A stretch of 64,000 nucleotides of DNA, taken from contig JANSXP010000004.1 of the NCBI GenBank assembly GCA_024742875.1, forward strand, positions 62,001 through 126,000. The letters are read 5' to 3'. Position 1 is the first letter of the stretch, and the number at the start of each line of letters is the position of its first letter. A model generated the notes under the pieces. That model had not been told where the DNA came from and did not search any database. It was given only the letters and a program-made list of their open reading frames with translations. This document shows positions 1 to 8,366 of this stretch, piece by piece. Made by a program: the position numbers and the translations under genes. This DNA comes from Planctomycetaceae bacterium. GTDB taxonomy: Bacteria; Planctomycetota; Planctomycetia; Planctomycetales; Planctomycetaceae.

Positions 1-180
1 CATACCTTCTGCAGCAAACTGATCGATGTGGGGGGTCTGCAGTTCAGGATGCTGCATATGAGAAGACTCAAAATAGCCCCACTCATCCATCATCAGATAG
101 ATAATATTGGGCCGATCCGCCTCGGCAGAAGCGCGACATACAGCGATCAGGCACAGCAGAAACAATGGAAGTCGGTTCAC
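1..180 (-). CDS. Sulfatase, N-terminal 60 residues only
   Basis: This is the beginning of a secreted sulfatase whose remainder lies left of the window. The frame is open from a GTG at 180 to base 1. A short signal peptide (about residues 1-19, hydrophobic 'PLFLLCLIAV') is followed by 'ADRPNIIYLMMDEWGYF', the first metal-binding strand of the alkaline-phosphatase-like sulfatase fold, and then 'TPHIDQFAAEGM', the usual next block. The catalytic Cys would lie just beyond the window edge. The GTG is preferred because a GGAG lies 6 bases upstream of it and it places the signal peptide at the N terminus. The first acidic pair reads D-E rather than D-D. The gene diverges from the small gene at 365. 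The family call is firm; the substrate is unknown. Confidence 0.85.
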   Translation of the reverse strand, partial: MNRLPLFLLCLIAVCRASAEADRPNIIYLMMDEWGYFESSHMQHPELQTPHIDQFAAEGM

Positions 181-364
181 GGGAATCTCCACACAACTCT
201 CTATACAGAAAAAGGATCCCATCAAAACACCCGGAGAGTGTGCACAATCAGCACACGGAAGTATCAGCTCGTTTACGCCTGGTGGTCGAGGCCTGAAGGC
301 GCAGGGTTGTTCAAGGGCAATTGCAGGCCAGCCTGCGTGATATCTACACAATCAGGAGTATCAC

Positions 365-574
365 ATGGCGAAGTCCAAAACCGACATTATCAAAGAGTAT
401 CTGGAAAAGAATCCCAGCGCGAAGGGCAAAGAGGCAGAAGCTGCGCTCAAAAAGCATGGGATCAGTGCTCAGTACTTCTACACCATCAAGAGCAGTCTCT
501 CCAACCGTAAGAAACGCGCCGGTAAAAAGAAGGCGGGGCGCAAGCCCGTGGTTGCCTCTGGCTATTCAACCTGA
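365..574 (+). CDS. Small basic protein of 69 residues, helix-turn-helix-like
   Basis: I do not recognise a named family. The protein is 69 residues. Residues 1-45 look like a compact helical unit ('DIIKEYLEKNPSAKGKEAEA', then 'KKHGISAQYFYTIKSSL'), which resembles a helix-turn-helix where a second helix would read DNA. The C-terminal third is a lysine/arginine-rich tail ('RKKRAGKKKAGRKP') with a GRKP segment like an AT-hook. An AGGAG lies 6-7 bases before the ATG. The gene stands alone between a divergent sulfatase and a downstream sulfatase 200 bases away. A nucleoid-associated or regulatory DNA-binding role is an inference from charge and helical pattern only. The good ribosome binding site and ordered composition argue that it is a real gene. 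Confidence 0.7.
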   Translation: MAKSKTDIIKEYLEKNPSAKGKEAEAALKKHGISAQYFYTIKSSLSNRKKRAGKKKAGRKPVVASGYST

Positions 575-774
575 ATGTGCCGCCTGCGCAATGCTCTCTG
601 TCGTGCTCAGTGCTCACATCGGACCGGTTGCCGTTTCTCGCACTCCCCGGGTTGCGTGAAGCGTGCCTGTTTCTCCCGGCAGACCATGCAGTTGCCCATT
701 CGCCTGGGTCCGACTACGCTCGTGGCCTGAAACGCAGGCCGCCGCCTGTGCCATGACCGCCGGAGAACCCAATC

Positions 775-2247
775 ATGTGCTGCCGTCTCGCCCTGTGTGT
801 TCTGTCCATCATGCCGCCACTGACAGCGGTCTGCCGTGCTGAAGATCGGCGGGCGCCCAACATCCTCTGGATTGTGGCAGAAAACCTCTCCAACGACCTG
901 GCCTGCTACGGCCAGGCCAACGTCCGCACGCCGGTGCTGGACAAACTGGCCGCCGAAGGAGTTCGCTACACCCACGCTTTTGCCACGTCCCCCGTGTGTG
1001 CGCCCAGCCGCTCGTGCTTTATGCTGGGGATGTATCAGACGACCACTGACACGCACCACATGCGGTCTCACCGAGACGATGACTTTCGACTGCCGGCCGG
1101 CATCCGTCCGCTCACACACCGCCTGCGCGACGCCGGCTACTTTACGGCAAATGTGACACACCTGACGGACGAGCGGACAGGTACCGGCAAGCTGGATCTG
1201 AATTTCGTCAACGAAGGACGGCTGTATGACTCCAAACAGTGGGACGACCTGAAAAGCCATCAGCCATTCTTCGCACAGATCAATTTGCCGGAGGCCGAAT
1301 ACGATATCTACGACCGTAAGTCGGCCGAAAAGCTAAGGGTGCCGTGGGTGGGAGAGGAATGGCATCCACAGATCGCGACAGAAGACAATGTCAATCCGCC
1401 GCCGTTCTACCCGGATCATCCCATCGCCCGCCAGGAATGGGCTCGCTACCTGAACTCGATCAGCGGCATCGATATCCGTGTCGGAAAGATCCTCGACAGG
1501 CTTAAGCAGGACGGGCTGGCAGACAATACCATCATTATCTTCTTCGCTGACAACGGCCGACTGACGGCCCGTGGAATCCACTGGCCGTTTGATCAGGGTC
1601 TGCGGGTGCCTCTCATCGTCAAAGATACGACCAGCCTTCCTTTTCTCAAATCCACTGGACAGCGGGGCACTGTCAGCAATCAGATTGTCAGCCTGCTGGA
1701 TTTAACAGCCACCACTCTCTGGATGGCGGGCATTGAACGTCCGGCCGGTATGCAGAGCCGCGTGTTTGTGGGGCCCAGAGCAGACCCGCCACGCAGATAT
1801 GCGTTTGCCGCTCGTGATCGCATTGACGAAACGCAGGTCCGTATGCGGGCCGCCTACAATCAGCGATTTCACTATATCCGCAACTACACCCCCGGCGCCG
1901 GCTTTGAAACGCTGAACCGCTATAAGGAAAAGTGCTTTCTGGTCAAACCCCTGATGCGACGCTTAAAGGCGGAAGGCAAACTGACAGGCGCTGCGCTGCA
2001 ACTGATGCAGCCGTTTGGGAAAGAGATGCTGTTTGACACCCAGTCTGATCCCCAGGAGATTCAGAATCTCGTCGAGTCTGATGACGCCGAACACCGGGCG
2101 GCCCTGCAGGAACTCAGAGCCGCCATGGACACGTGGCAGGTGGAAACCGGCGATCGGGGACACATTCCGGAACCGCCGGAGATCGTGGCCCCGTTTCTGA
2201 AAGAGATGGAAGACTGGTTCGGCACGCCCGCCTGGGCCACGAAGTGA
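775..2247 (+). CDS. Secreted sulfatase, sulfamidase-like (family S1 type 8)
   Basis: A 490-residue member of the alkaline-phosphatase-like sulfatase family, expected to hydrolyse sulfate esters or N-sulfates of polysaccharides outside the cytoplasm. A signal peptide covers about residues 1-22. The modification motif is C75-A-P-S-R, so the Cys can be converted to formylglycine. A later metal-site block reads 'FFADNGR' and the C-terminal half has the 'FAARDRIDET' segment common to heparan-N-sulfatase-like planctomycete proteins. Oddly, the first metal-binding strand reads 'IVAENLSNDLACYG', where most sulfatases have an Asp pair. GGAG lies before the ATG. It resembles the sulfatase at 3283, and the two flank a membrane-protein gene. 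The natural substrate cannot be told from sequence. Confidence 0.9.
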   Translation: MCCRLALCVLSIMPPLTAVCRAEDRRAPNILWIVAENLSNDLACYGQANVRTPVLDKLAAEGVRYTHAFATSPVCAPSRSCFMLGMYQTTTDTHHMRSHRDDDFRLPAGIRPLTHRLRDAGYFTANVTHLTDERTGTGKLDLNFVNEGRLYDSKQWDDLKSHQPFFAQINLPEAEYDIYDRKSAEKLRVPWVGEEWHPQIATEDNVNPPPFYPDHPIARQEWARYLNSISGIDIRVGKILDRLKQDGLADNTIIIFFADNGRLTARGIHWPFDQGLRVPLIVKDTTSLPFLKSTGQRGTVSNQIVSLLDLTATTLWMAGIERPAGMQSRVFVGPRADPPRRYAFAARDRIDETQVRMRAAYNQRFHYIRNYTPGAGFETLNRYKEKCFLVKPLMRRLKAEGKLTGAALQLMQPFGKEMLFDTQSDPQEIQNLVESDDAEHRAALQELRAAMDTWQVETGDRGHIPEPPEIVAPFLKEMEDWFGTPAWATK

Positions 2248-2278
2248 TTATCAGGCTGCCACAGCAGAAAGCACTCGC

Positions 2279-3214
2279 ATGCCCGATTTTTCTTTCATCC
2301 TGATCCCTCTGCTGCTCTGTGGGCTGTTGATGATGCTCACGCCCTTACCGGCCATCATCTGCTTTTGCATGGCGCTGGATCAGAAGACCTCACCGGGTCG
2401 CTCCACCTTCACGCGTCTGTTTCAGACTGTCCCGACGTGTATCGGCCCCGTCTGCCTGCTGGCTTTGTATGCGGTGGAGTCAGAACCTGACTGGCGGGAT
2501 CAGGGAACATCAGCGTGGCCCTATATGACACGAGGGGACGCCGCGTGGATCTATTTCCCGCCTTATGTGATGGCGAATTTCCTGGTCGCTCGCGTGGTGA
2601 TCAGTCCCGACTTTGCGGAACACACCTGGCTGCCACGACTCAGTTTTATCACCTGCATTCTGATCAGCCTGCTGTTTGTTGCAGGTTATAACGCAGAACC
2701 TTTCACACGCGTGTATCCGGCGTCCACGGCGATCGCGTATGCTGTTGGCACCATGGTCTATTGCCGGGGGCGACCGCGACCTGGTGCCAGTCGCTGGCAA
2801 ATCAGCCTGCTCACGGCGTGGCTGACGAGTGGTGTATCCACCGTTTATGTGAGCGTCCTGCAGGCCCGACGCATGGTGGCCGAACTGCCGGACACTGCCC
2901 CGCCGGGTTGCTTTATTGTGACGGCCGCCGCGCGGGGGCATCGTCGGTATGTGGGCAGCCGTATTGATCCATCCACAGGGCACATCACCAATCGACAACT
3001 GATCGTGTTTCGTGCCTTTGAAGCATGGCTCCAGCGGAACGCCACACAGCTGCACGCCATTCTGAGGCGACTCTATAATCGATTTGGGCCCGTTGTGGCC
3101 CGACAGATTCGTCGTCGCTGGCAGGCGGACCTGGTTTACACCATGCTGAAGCCACTGGAATGGCTGCTGCGTGGACTGGGATTTGCCTTTAGCCTGTTCC
3201 CCGACCGGAGATGA
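2279..3214 (+). CDS. Membrane protein, DUF6688-like
   Basis: A 311-residue protein. The N-terminal half has about five hydrophobic segments (residues 5-30, 45-62, 90-105, 120-142 and 150-160). The C-terminal half is soluble and contains 'CFIVTAAARGHRRYVGS' followed by 'TNRQLIVFRAFEAWL'. That Cys-Phe-Ile...Ala-Arg-Gly-His block matches my memory of DUF6688-type proteins; the family name is from memory and moderately certain. Function is unknown. It starts 31 bases after one sulfatase and ends just before another, so it is probably in the same transcript. The stop overlaps an in-frame ATG of the next reading frame (ATGA at 3211), though the next gene more likely begins at 3283. Confidence 0.75.
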   Translation: MPDFSFILIPLLLCGLLMMLTPLPAIICFCMALDQKTSPGRSTFTRLFQTVPTCIGPVCLLALYAVESEPDWRDQGTSAWPYMTRGDAAWIYFPPYVMANFLVARVVISPDFAEHTWLPRLSFITCILISLLFVAGYNAEPFTRVYPASTAIAYAVGTMVYCRGRPRPGASRWQISLLTAWLTSGVSTVYVSVLQARRMVAELPDTAPPGCFIVTAAARGHRRYVGSRIDPSTGHITNRQLIVFRAFEAWLQRNATQLHAILRRLYNRFGPVVARQIRRRWQADLVYTMLKPLEWLLRGLGFAFSLFPDRR

Positions 3215-3282
3215 TCTGCTCCAGCATGGAAGCTCACCTGCGACCGACCCTGACTCAGCGTAATCACGACACGGAAAAAGCG

Positions 3283-4863
3283 ATGCGAAAAATCTGTTTG
3301 CTGATGCCCCTCGTGTGGATGGCACTTGTTACCACCGTAATGTCTGCGGCAGGCTCCGTGCCTGAGACTGCGAAACAAGCTCACGATACGCGTCCCAACA
3401 TTCTGTGGATCACGATCGAAGACTGGTCGGCCGATCTGTCCTGCTACGGAACGAAAGGCATCCATACGCCCCACGTGGACCAGCTGGCCGCCGAGGGAGT
3501 CCGCTATCAGTACGCTTTTACGACTTCTCCCGTCTGCTCCACCTCACGGTCTGCCATGATGACGGGCTTCCACCAAAACTATATTCACGCTCATCAGCAC
3601 CGGGAACACGACAAACAGCCATTGCCGCACGGTGTGAAGCCGATTCCCCATCTGCTGGCGGACGCCGGATACTTTACGGCGCTCATGAGCAATAAGACCG
3701 ACTGCAACTTCACCCCCAACACCAAAGCCGAACTGTTTCAGGGCAAAGACTGGTCGCAGCGCAAACCCGGCCAGCCTTTCTTTGCCCGAATCACATTTGG
3801 CGGCACACATCGTTCCTGGAAACGCGACCCTGAACGGCCCATCGCCATCGAAGATGTGGAGCTGCCGCCTTACTATCCGGACACGCCCTTTGTCAGACGG
3901 GACTGGGCCAATGGCCTGGAGCAGATGCAGCTCGTCGATCGTCAGGTGGGAGAGTTGCTGGAGCGACTGGATCGAGAGGGGCTGCGCGAGAACACGATCG
4001 TATTTTTCATCGGCGATCACGGCCGCTGTCACATCCGTGGCAAGCAGTTTTTATACGACGGAGGTCTGCGAATTCCCATGCTGATGCGCTGGCCCGGGAA
4101 GGTGGAACCGGGAACGGTGAGCGAAGATCTGGTGATGTCGATCGATATCTGTGCCACAGTGCTGGCGGCAGCGGGCATCCGCCCGGCCGTTGCACTGCAT
4201 GGTCAGGATCTGCTGGGAGCCGCCATCAGGGATCGCAAATACGTGTTTGCGGCGCGTGATAAGATGGATGAAACGCACGATGCGATGCGGTCGATTCGCT
4301 CACACGACTTTAAGCTGATTCACAACCTGATGCCCGAACGGCCATGGTGTCAGTACAACCGCTACAAGGAAGGTGCCTATCCCATGCTGGCCGAACTCAA
4401 TGTGCTGCACATGGAGGGTAGGCTGTCGCCCGTGCAGGCGCGTTTCCTCGCCGCCAGCAAGCCGGAATACGAACTGTTCGATCTTGAGCACGATCCGCAC
4501 GAAACACGCAATCTTGCAGACGATGCAAAGTACGCGGCCGTGAAATCACGCCTGCAGCAGGCACTTTCCGACTGGCGGGCGAATGTGATTGAGGATCAGG
4601 GAGTCACCGACGAATTTCGGGCTGCAGACGTCTTTCCGGCGACGTGCCCGATGGACAAGGTGGACGACTGGGTGTTCGCCAATCAGGCGAACTTTGACTT
4701 CAATCGCTACGGCTGGCCGGCGTGGTATCCCACCAGATCACTCGCGCAGTGGCGGGCTGCCCGCGAACAGTGGGTGCCTTACGTCTTTCGCCAGCCGGAC
4801 GAAAACGTGGCCCGCCCGGTGATCTCACACCCTCGCAGGAAGACGCCAAAAAAGAAACGCTGA
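3283..4863 (+). CDS. Secreted sulfatase, sulfamidase-like, with atypical CSTSR motif
   Basis: A 526-residue sulfatase from the chosen ATG at 3283, which puts a clean signal peptide at the N terminus ('KICLLMPLVWMALVTTVMS'). An ATG 72 bases upstream overlaps the previous stop but would bury that signal peptide. Family blocks are 'ITIEDWSADLSCYG', 'TSPVCSTSRSAMMTG', 'FFIGDHGRCHIRGK' and 'FAARDKMDET', the last two typical of sulfamidase-like planctomycete enzymes. The modification site reads C85-S-T-S-R: a Thr sits where the formylglycine consensus C-x-P/A-x-R has Pro or Ala. The first acidic pair reads E-D. The extreme C terminus is basic (RRKTPKKKR). Whether this enzyme is matured and active is an open question. 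Confidence 0.88.
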   Translation: MRKICLLMPLVWMALVTTVMSAAGSVPETAKQAHDTRPNILWITIEDWSADLSCYGTKGIHTPHVDQLAAEGVRYQYAFTTSPVCSTSRSAMMTGFHQNYIHAHQHREHDKQPLPHGVKPIPHLLADAGYFTALMSNKTDCNFTPNTKAELFQGKDWSQRKPGQPFFARITFGGTHRSWKRDPERPIAIEDVELPPYYPDTPFVRRDWANGLEQMQLVDRQVGELLERLDREGLRENTIVFFIGDHGRCHIRGKQFLYDGGLRIPMLMRWPGKVEPGTVSEDLVMSIDICATVLAAAGIRPAVALHGQDLLGAAIRDRKYVFAARDKMDETHDAMRSIRSHDFKLIHNLMPERPWCQYNRYKEGAYPMLAELNVLHMEGRLSPVQARFLAASKPEYELFDLEHDPHETRNLADDAKYAAVKSRLQQALSDWRANVIEDQGVTDEFRAADVFPATCPMDKVDDWVFANQANFDFNRYGWPAWYPTRSLAQWRAAREQWVPYVFRQPDENVARPVISHPRRKTPKKKR

Positions 4864-4976
4864 CCGCCCGTGCATGGGATCTGGCAGAACAGAAGTCTGC
4901 CAGCCCGGCCTCGATCGGCGAGTCCTGAGAGACGCCTGCCCGGATGGCGCCACCCTGATTCCAGAGCGCCCGGCTG

Positions 4977-5612
4977 TCAGTTGGATCCTGAAGCAGATCC
5001 GGAAGCAGACTCTGGCGTCTGTGCGGGCGATTCGCCGTCTGTGTTTTCCACGGCAGCATCGCCATCCTGACTCGAATCCGCATCGATGACAGCTCCCAGG
5101 AAGAATGTCTGGAGTTCGTCAGAGTCTTCCGCCAGCGGCTGGTAGTCTTCCAGCCCCATCCAGTCGGCGTCAATCTGCAGTTGCCTGACCTCCAGGGCGT
5201 CCCCGGATGTCTTCAGCAGAAACACGTTGCCGGCCGCCAGCGAGTACTGCTGATCGCCAATGGCAACCGTCGCCACGCCCTGAGCATCCAGATCCACTTC
5301 GATGTCCGAAACACCGTCGGCCGCAGTCAGGGACATCTGGAACATTCCGCCGGAATTCCCCGACGAGCTCTTCATGCCTGACAGACAGTCGGTCGCATCT
5401 GCCCAGAAGACGACCGTTTGCGGCACACCATTTTGCGAGAGAGTGATCACATTCACTTCTCCCACGGTGATGCCCGGTTTCGGTTCTGTCCCGCCCGACG
5501 ACCACGAGCGGCCCTTCATGGACGAACTGGTGGAGGATGACAGACCGCAGCCGGCTGCCACAAACGCCACACAGGCCACCAAACTCAGACTTCGCCAACT
5601 TGAACTGATCAT
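4977..5612 (-). CDS. Putative lipoprotein of 211 residues, unknown function
   Basis: The N terminus is a lipoprotein signal: a hydrophobic run 'SLVACVAFVAAGCG' with a lipobox A-A-G-C at Cys22, followed by a Ser-rich linker ('SSSTSSSMKG'). This predicts a membrane-anchored exported protein. The middle (about residues 47-175) looks beta-rich, with 'GITVGEVNVITLSQNGVPQT' and 'VATVAIGDQQYSL', and it has one Cys in 'ATDCLSGM'. The C-terminal 30 residues are acidic and low-complexity (Asp, Glu, Ser, Ala, Gln). I know no family for it. It diverges from the Dps gene at 5835 across a 222-base control region and converges with the sulfatase ending at 4863. Confidence 0.75.
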   Translation of the reverse strand: MISSSWRSLSLVACVAFVAAGCGLSSSTSSSMKGRSWSSGGTEPKPGITVGEVNVITLSQNGVPQTVVFWADATDCLSGMKSSSGNSGGMFQMSLTAADGVSDIEVDLDAQGVATVAIGDQQYSLAAGNVFLLKTSGDALEVRQLQIDADWMGLEDYQPLAEDSDELQTFFLGAVIDADSSQDGDAAVENTDGESPAQTPESASGSASGSN

Positions 5613-5834
5613 ATGTTGCCTTTACTCAACAGCACGCCTGCCGCAGAGACTGGCCACCGCTACGAGCCAGTTTGTCTTCCCGCGTGCAGATTACGGACAC
5701 GATTTTTGATTCTGCGGCAGTTTCCTGAAAGGTACTGTCTGTTAGGAACGTCACCACAACATACCGTGGTTAAACAATTCCGAAAAAAGCCACAAGTTCA
5801 GCATAGCCAACTCAGAAAGGCGTCAGGTCACCCC
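5613..5834. promoter_or_regulatory. Divergent control region between lipoprotein and dps
   Basis: 222 bases separate two divergently transcribed genes, so both promoters must lie here. I see one inverted repeat, ACCAC at 5753-5757 and GTGGT at 5766-5770 with an 8-base spacer, about 65 bases before the Dps start. It could be an operator but is short enough to occur by chance. I see no confident sigma-70 boxes. Confidence 0.3.
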
Positions 5835-6308
5835 ATGACTGCGTTCAAACGATCCATCCTGTCTGCGGAATCCACCAACAAAGTTGCCAGCGAACTGCAG
5901 CAGCGGCTGGTTGACCTGATCGATCTGGCGCTGCAGCTCAAGCAGGCCCACTGGGCTGTTGTGGGTAGCGGATTTCAGCCGGTGCACGAACAGCTGGACA
6001 GCATCCTTGATGACGTTCGCGATGCCAGCGATGAAGTGGCCGAGCGCGTGGCCACGCTGGGCGTTGCGCCCGATGGCCGGGCGGCCACTGTGGCAGCCAG
6101 CAGTAAACTGCCTGGACTGGACGGCGGTTTCACGGACTATCAAAGCACGGTCACTGCCGTTGCCGAACTGCTGCATGCGACCATCAGCGGACTGCGGGAG
6201 TCCATTGAACCACTGGGCGATCTGGACCCTATCAGTGAAGACCTGCTGATCGGCATTTCCGCCGGACTGGAAAAGCACTTCTGGATGCTGCAGGCACAGG
6301 AACTTTAG
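5835..6308 (+). CDS. dps: Dps-family ferritin-like DNA-protection protein
   Basis: A 157-residue Dps-type miniferritin, the normal family length. Such proteins form 12-subunit shells that oxidise ferrous iron with hydrogen peroxide and may coat DNA under stress. The inter-subunit ferroxidase ligands are present with the canonical spacing: H39 and H51 (12 apart), then D66 and E70. The surrounding blocks 'QAHWAVVG' and 'VHEQLDSILDDVRDASDEV' are typical. The frame is open further upstream to 5613, but the ATG at 5835 gives the normal Dps start and follows an AAGG. Its stop overlaps the last bases of the convergent antiporter gene by 4 bases. It is likely stress-induced, by family analogy. Confidence 0.9.
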   Translation: MTAFKRSILSAESTNKVASELQQRLVDLIDLALQLKQAHWAVVGSGFQPVHEQLDSILDDVRDASDEVAERVATLGVAPDGRAATVAASSKLPGLDGGFTDYQSTVTAVAELLHATISGLRESIEPLGDLDPISEDLLIGISAGLEKHFWMLQAQEL

Positions 6309-8146
6309 TCCGCCTTTTCGATCGCCGCAGACACCGAGTCGCTGCCTGAGTCGTCCGCAGAAGCGGTCGCTCCCACCAGCGCGATCACCGTCTGACCGGC
6401 AGAGGCCGTGACGGTGGCGTCTGTCGTCAAGATCGTGAGTTTGTCACTGCCGGACGCCACAAACAGCATCAACGCCTCCGGGTACTGCCGCTGGAAATCA
6501 TCCATAGTGAACTCCTCGGAGATCCGGGTGGCCTTGATGGTGTGACCGGCGGCGAAGCGGCGATCCAGTTCGTCGTATGTGGCGTCATCAGAAAACAGCA
6601 CGCGACCGGCCAGCACATCGTGCCCCGCATCTCGCCGACTGGTGCCCGTGCTGTTGATGCTCAGCCGATAGCTTTCTCTGCCGCCAAACAGCTCAGCCGC
6701 CCGCGCGACGGCCAGCAGATTCACTTCGTCGTTGCGCGTCAGCGCCAGCATGCGGCCCAGGCCTCCCAGTTCCAGATCATGAATGTCTTCTGACAGGATG
6801 TTGGCAAACAGCGTCGGCAGCCCCTCCATGCGGGCGACCCGCGTATTGGCCGCATTGGTGTCGACCAGGCACACGGGAAAGCCCTGAGCCTGCAGTGCGG
6901 AAGCGATCGCCCGCGCCCCAGGATGAGCGCTGGCGATCAGCACGCCCTGAGGGTTGGCGACACTCAGACCAAGACGCCTCGCCAGCGGGCCGGCCGTCAG
7001 CCCATAAACCACAACCGTGCCGACAATCACCAGGAATGCGGCGGCGACAAAATCGTCAGCGTTGCCCAGTTCCAAAGCGAACACCGAGGCCACGGCGGCC
7101 GCCACGATGCCACGCGGCGCCAGCCACGAAAGAAACAGACGTTCGGCCATGGTCAGTCCGCAGCCTATGGTGGAAACCATCACGCTCGCCGGACGCACCA
7201 CCAGCAGCAGGAACACAACAAAGGCCGGACCGCGCCAGCTGAACGCCACAAACTGCGACAGATCAAGCCGAGCCGTCAGCACGATGAACAGACTGGAGAT
7301 CAGCAGCACGCTCAGGTTCTCTTTAAACCGAACGATATGCCCTACAGACACCTGATGCTGGTTGGCGAGCAGCAGTCCCATCACGGTGACGGCCACAAGG
7401 CCGGATTCGTGATGCAGCAGATTGGACGCAGAAAACACGAGTACCACCAGCATCAGTGCCACGGGATTCTGCAGATGATCACTGACCAGGTGCTTTTTCA
7501 GTGCCAGCCAGAGCACGCCTGCGCCCATCAGGCCCAGTACGGCTCCGGTCAGGAACGTCTGTACAAATCCAATCAGTCCGCTCATCGCGGCATCTTCCAG
7601 CGGAGCCACTTCAACAGCCTGCGCCCCACCGAACGCCAGCACGGCCAGCACAGCGCCGATAGGATCAACGACGATCCCCTCCCAGCGGGCCAGAGGGCCC
7701 ACGCGGCCGACCGGACGAATATGCTGCAGCAGTGGCCCCACCACCGTGGGCCCGGTGACGGTCAGAATGGCCCCCAGCAGAATGGCGCGGGTGAGATTGA
7801 AATCCAGCAGGAAATAGGCGCCGGCTGCCGACAGCACGCCCGTGACGATCACTCCCACTGTCAGCAGCAGAAACAGGGGGCGGCCGATTTCGTTCAGTTC
7901 CGAAATCCGCAGCGTCATTGCGCCTTCGAACAAAATCACGGCCACTGACAGCGAGACGATCGGCAGCAGGATTTCGCCAAACAGAGCGTCAGGATCGATC
8001 AGTCCGGTGACGGGTCCGGCCAGCACGCCGGACAACAGCAAAATCAGAATGGAGGGAATCCGCAGACGGCCGCCAATCCACTGACTGCCCACACCAAACA
8101 CAAGAATCCCGGACAGGGCCACTAAGATACGTTCGCCGGGATCCAC
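6305..8146 (-). CDS. CPA1-family cation/proton antiporter with C-terminal TrkA-N domain
   Basis: A 613-residue inner-membrane transporter. Residues 1-390 hold about 12 hydrophobic segments with the CPA1 hallmark 'TVTGPTVVGPLL', followed by 'EGIVVDPIGAVLAV', whose Asp is the family's transport residue. Residues 395-510 form a Rossmann-like TrkA-N domain ('GVLIASAHPGARAIASAL', 'VCLVDTNAANT', 'LALTRNDEVNLLA'), and a further C-terminal regulatory part follows. Family members exchange Na+ or K+ for protons; the nucleotide-binding domain suggests gating by NAD(H). The start is an ATG at 8146 near a divergent CorA gene. The gene converges with and overlaps dps by 4 bases. Ion specificity cannot be read from sequence. 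Confidence 0.9.
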   Translation of the reverse strand: MDPGERILVALSGILVFGVGSQWIGGRLRIPSILILLLSGVLAGPVTGLIDPDALFGEILLPIVSLSVAVILFEGAMTLRISELNEIGRPLFLLLTVGVIVTGVLSAAGAYFLLDFNLTRAILLGAILTVTGPTVVGPLLQHIRPVGRVGPLARWEGIVVDPIGAVLAVLAFGGAQAVEVAPLEDAAMSGLIGFVQTFLTGAVLGLMGAGVLWLALKKHLVSDHLQNPVALMLVVLVFSASNLLHHESGLVAVTVMGLLLANQHQVSVGHIVRFKENLSVLLISSLFIVLTARLDLSQFVAFSWRGPAFVVFLLLVVRPASVMVSTIGCGLTMAERLFLSWLAPRGIVAAAVASVFALELGNADDFVAAAFLVIVGTVVVYGLTAGPLARRLGLSVANPQGVLIASAHPGARAIASALQAQGFPVCLVDTNAANTRVARMEGLPTLFANILSEDIHDLELGGLGRMLALTRNDEVNLLAVARAAELFGGRESYRLSINSTGTSRRDAGHDVLAGRVLFSDDATYDELDRRFAAGHTIKATRISEEFTMDDFQRQYPEALMLFVASGSDKLTILTTDATVTASAGQTVIALVGATASADDSGSDSVSAAIEKAD

Positions 8147-8366
8147 TCCTCACCTTTCTGCTAATCGGCCGCAGTCAGAAATTTGACGTTTGCGGCAGCT
8201 CTGATTTTTTAGGACGCCATCGGCTGGAATTCAATTGCCCTGGAAAGATAACACCGCAGATATTCCCTCACTGTTTCAGGGCGGATCGACTTTCGGCATA
8301 CGCCGCAGGCAGGTATTCTCGGACCTGTTTCCCACTTCCCAGGTCGCCGTTCAGCTGCAAATCTCT

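Noticed and set aside
3211-3282. ATG overlapping the upstream stop as the start of the second sulfatase
   Set aside because: It would add 24 residues in front of a clean signal peptide. The ATG at 3283 is more consistent with export. A similar ATG at 27460 before the DUF1080 gene was rejected for the same reason.
6923-7948. A 341-codon open frame on the plus strand
   Set aside because: Antisense to the CPA1 antiporter; composition is rich in Gln, His and Arg with no recognisable domain.
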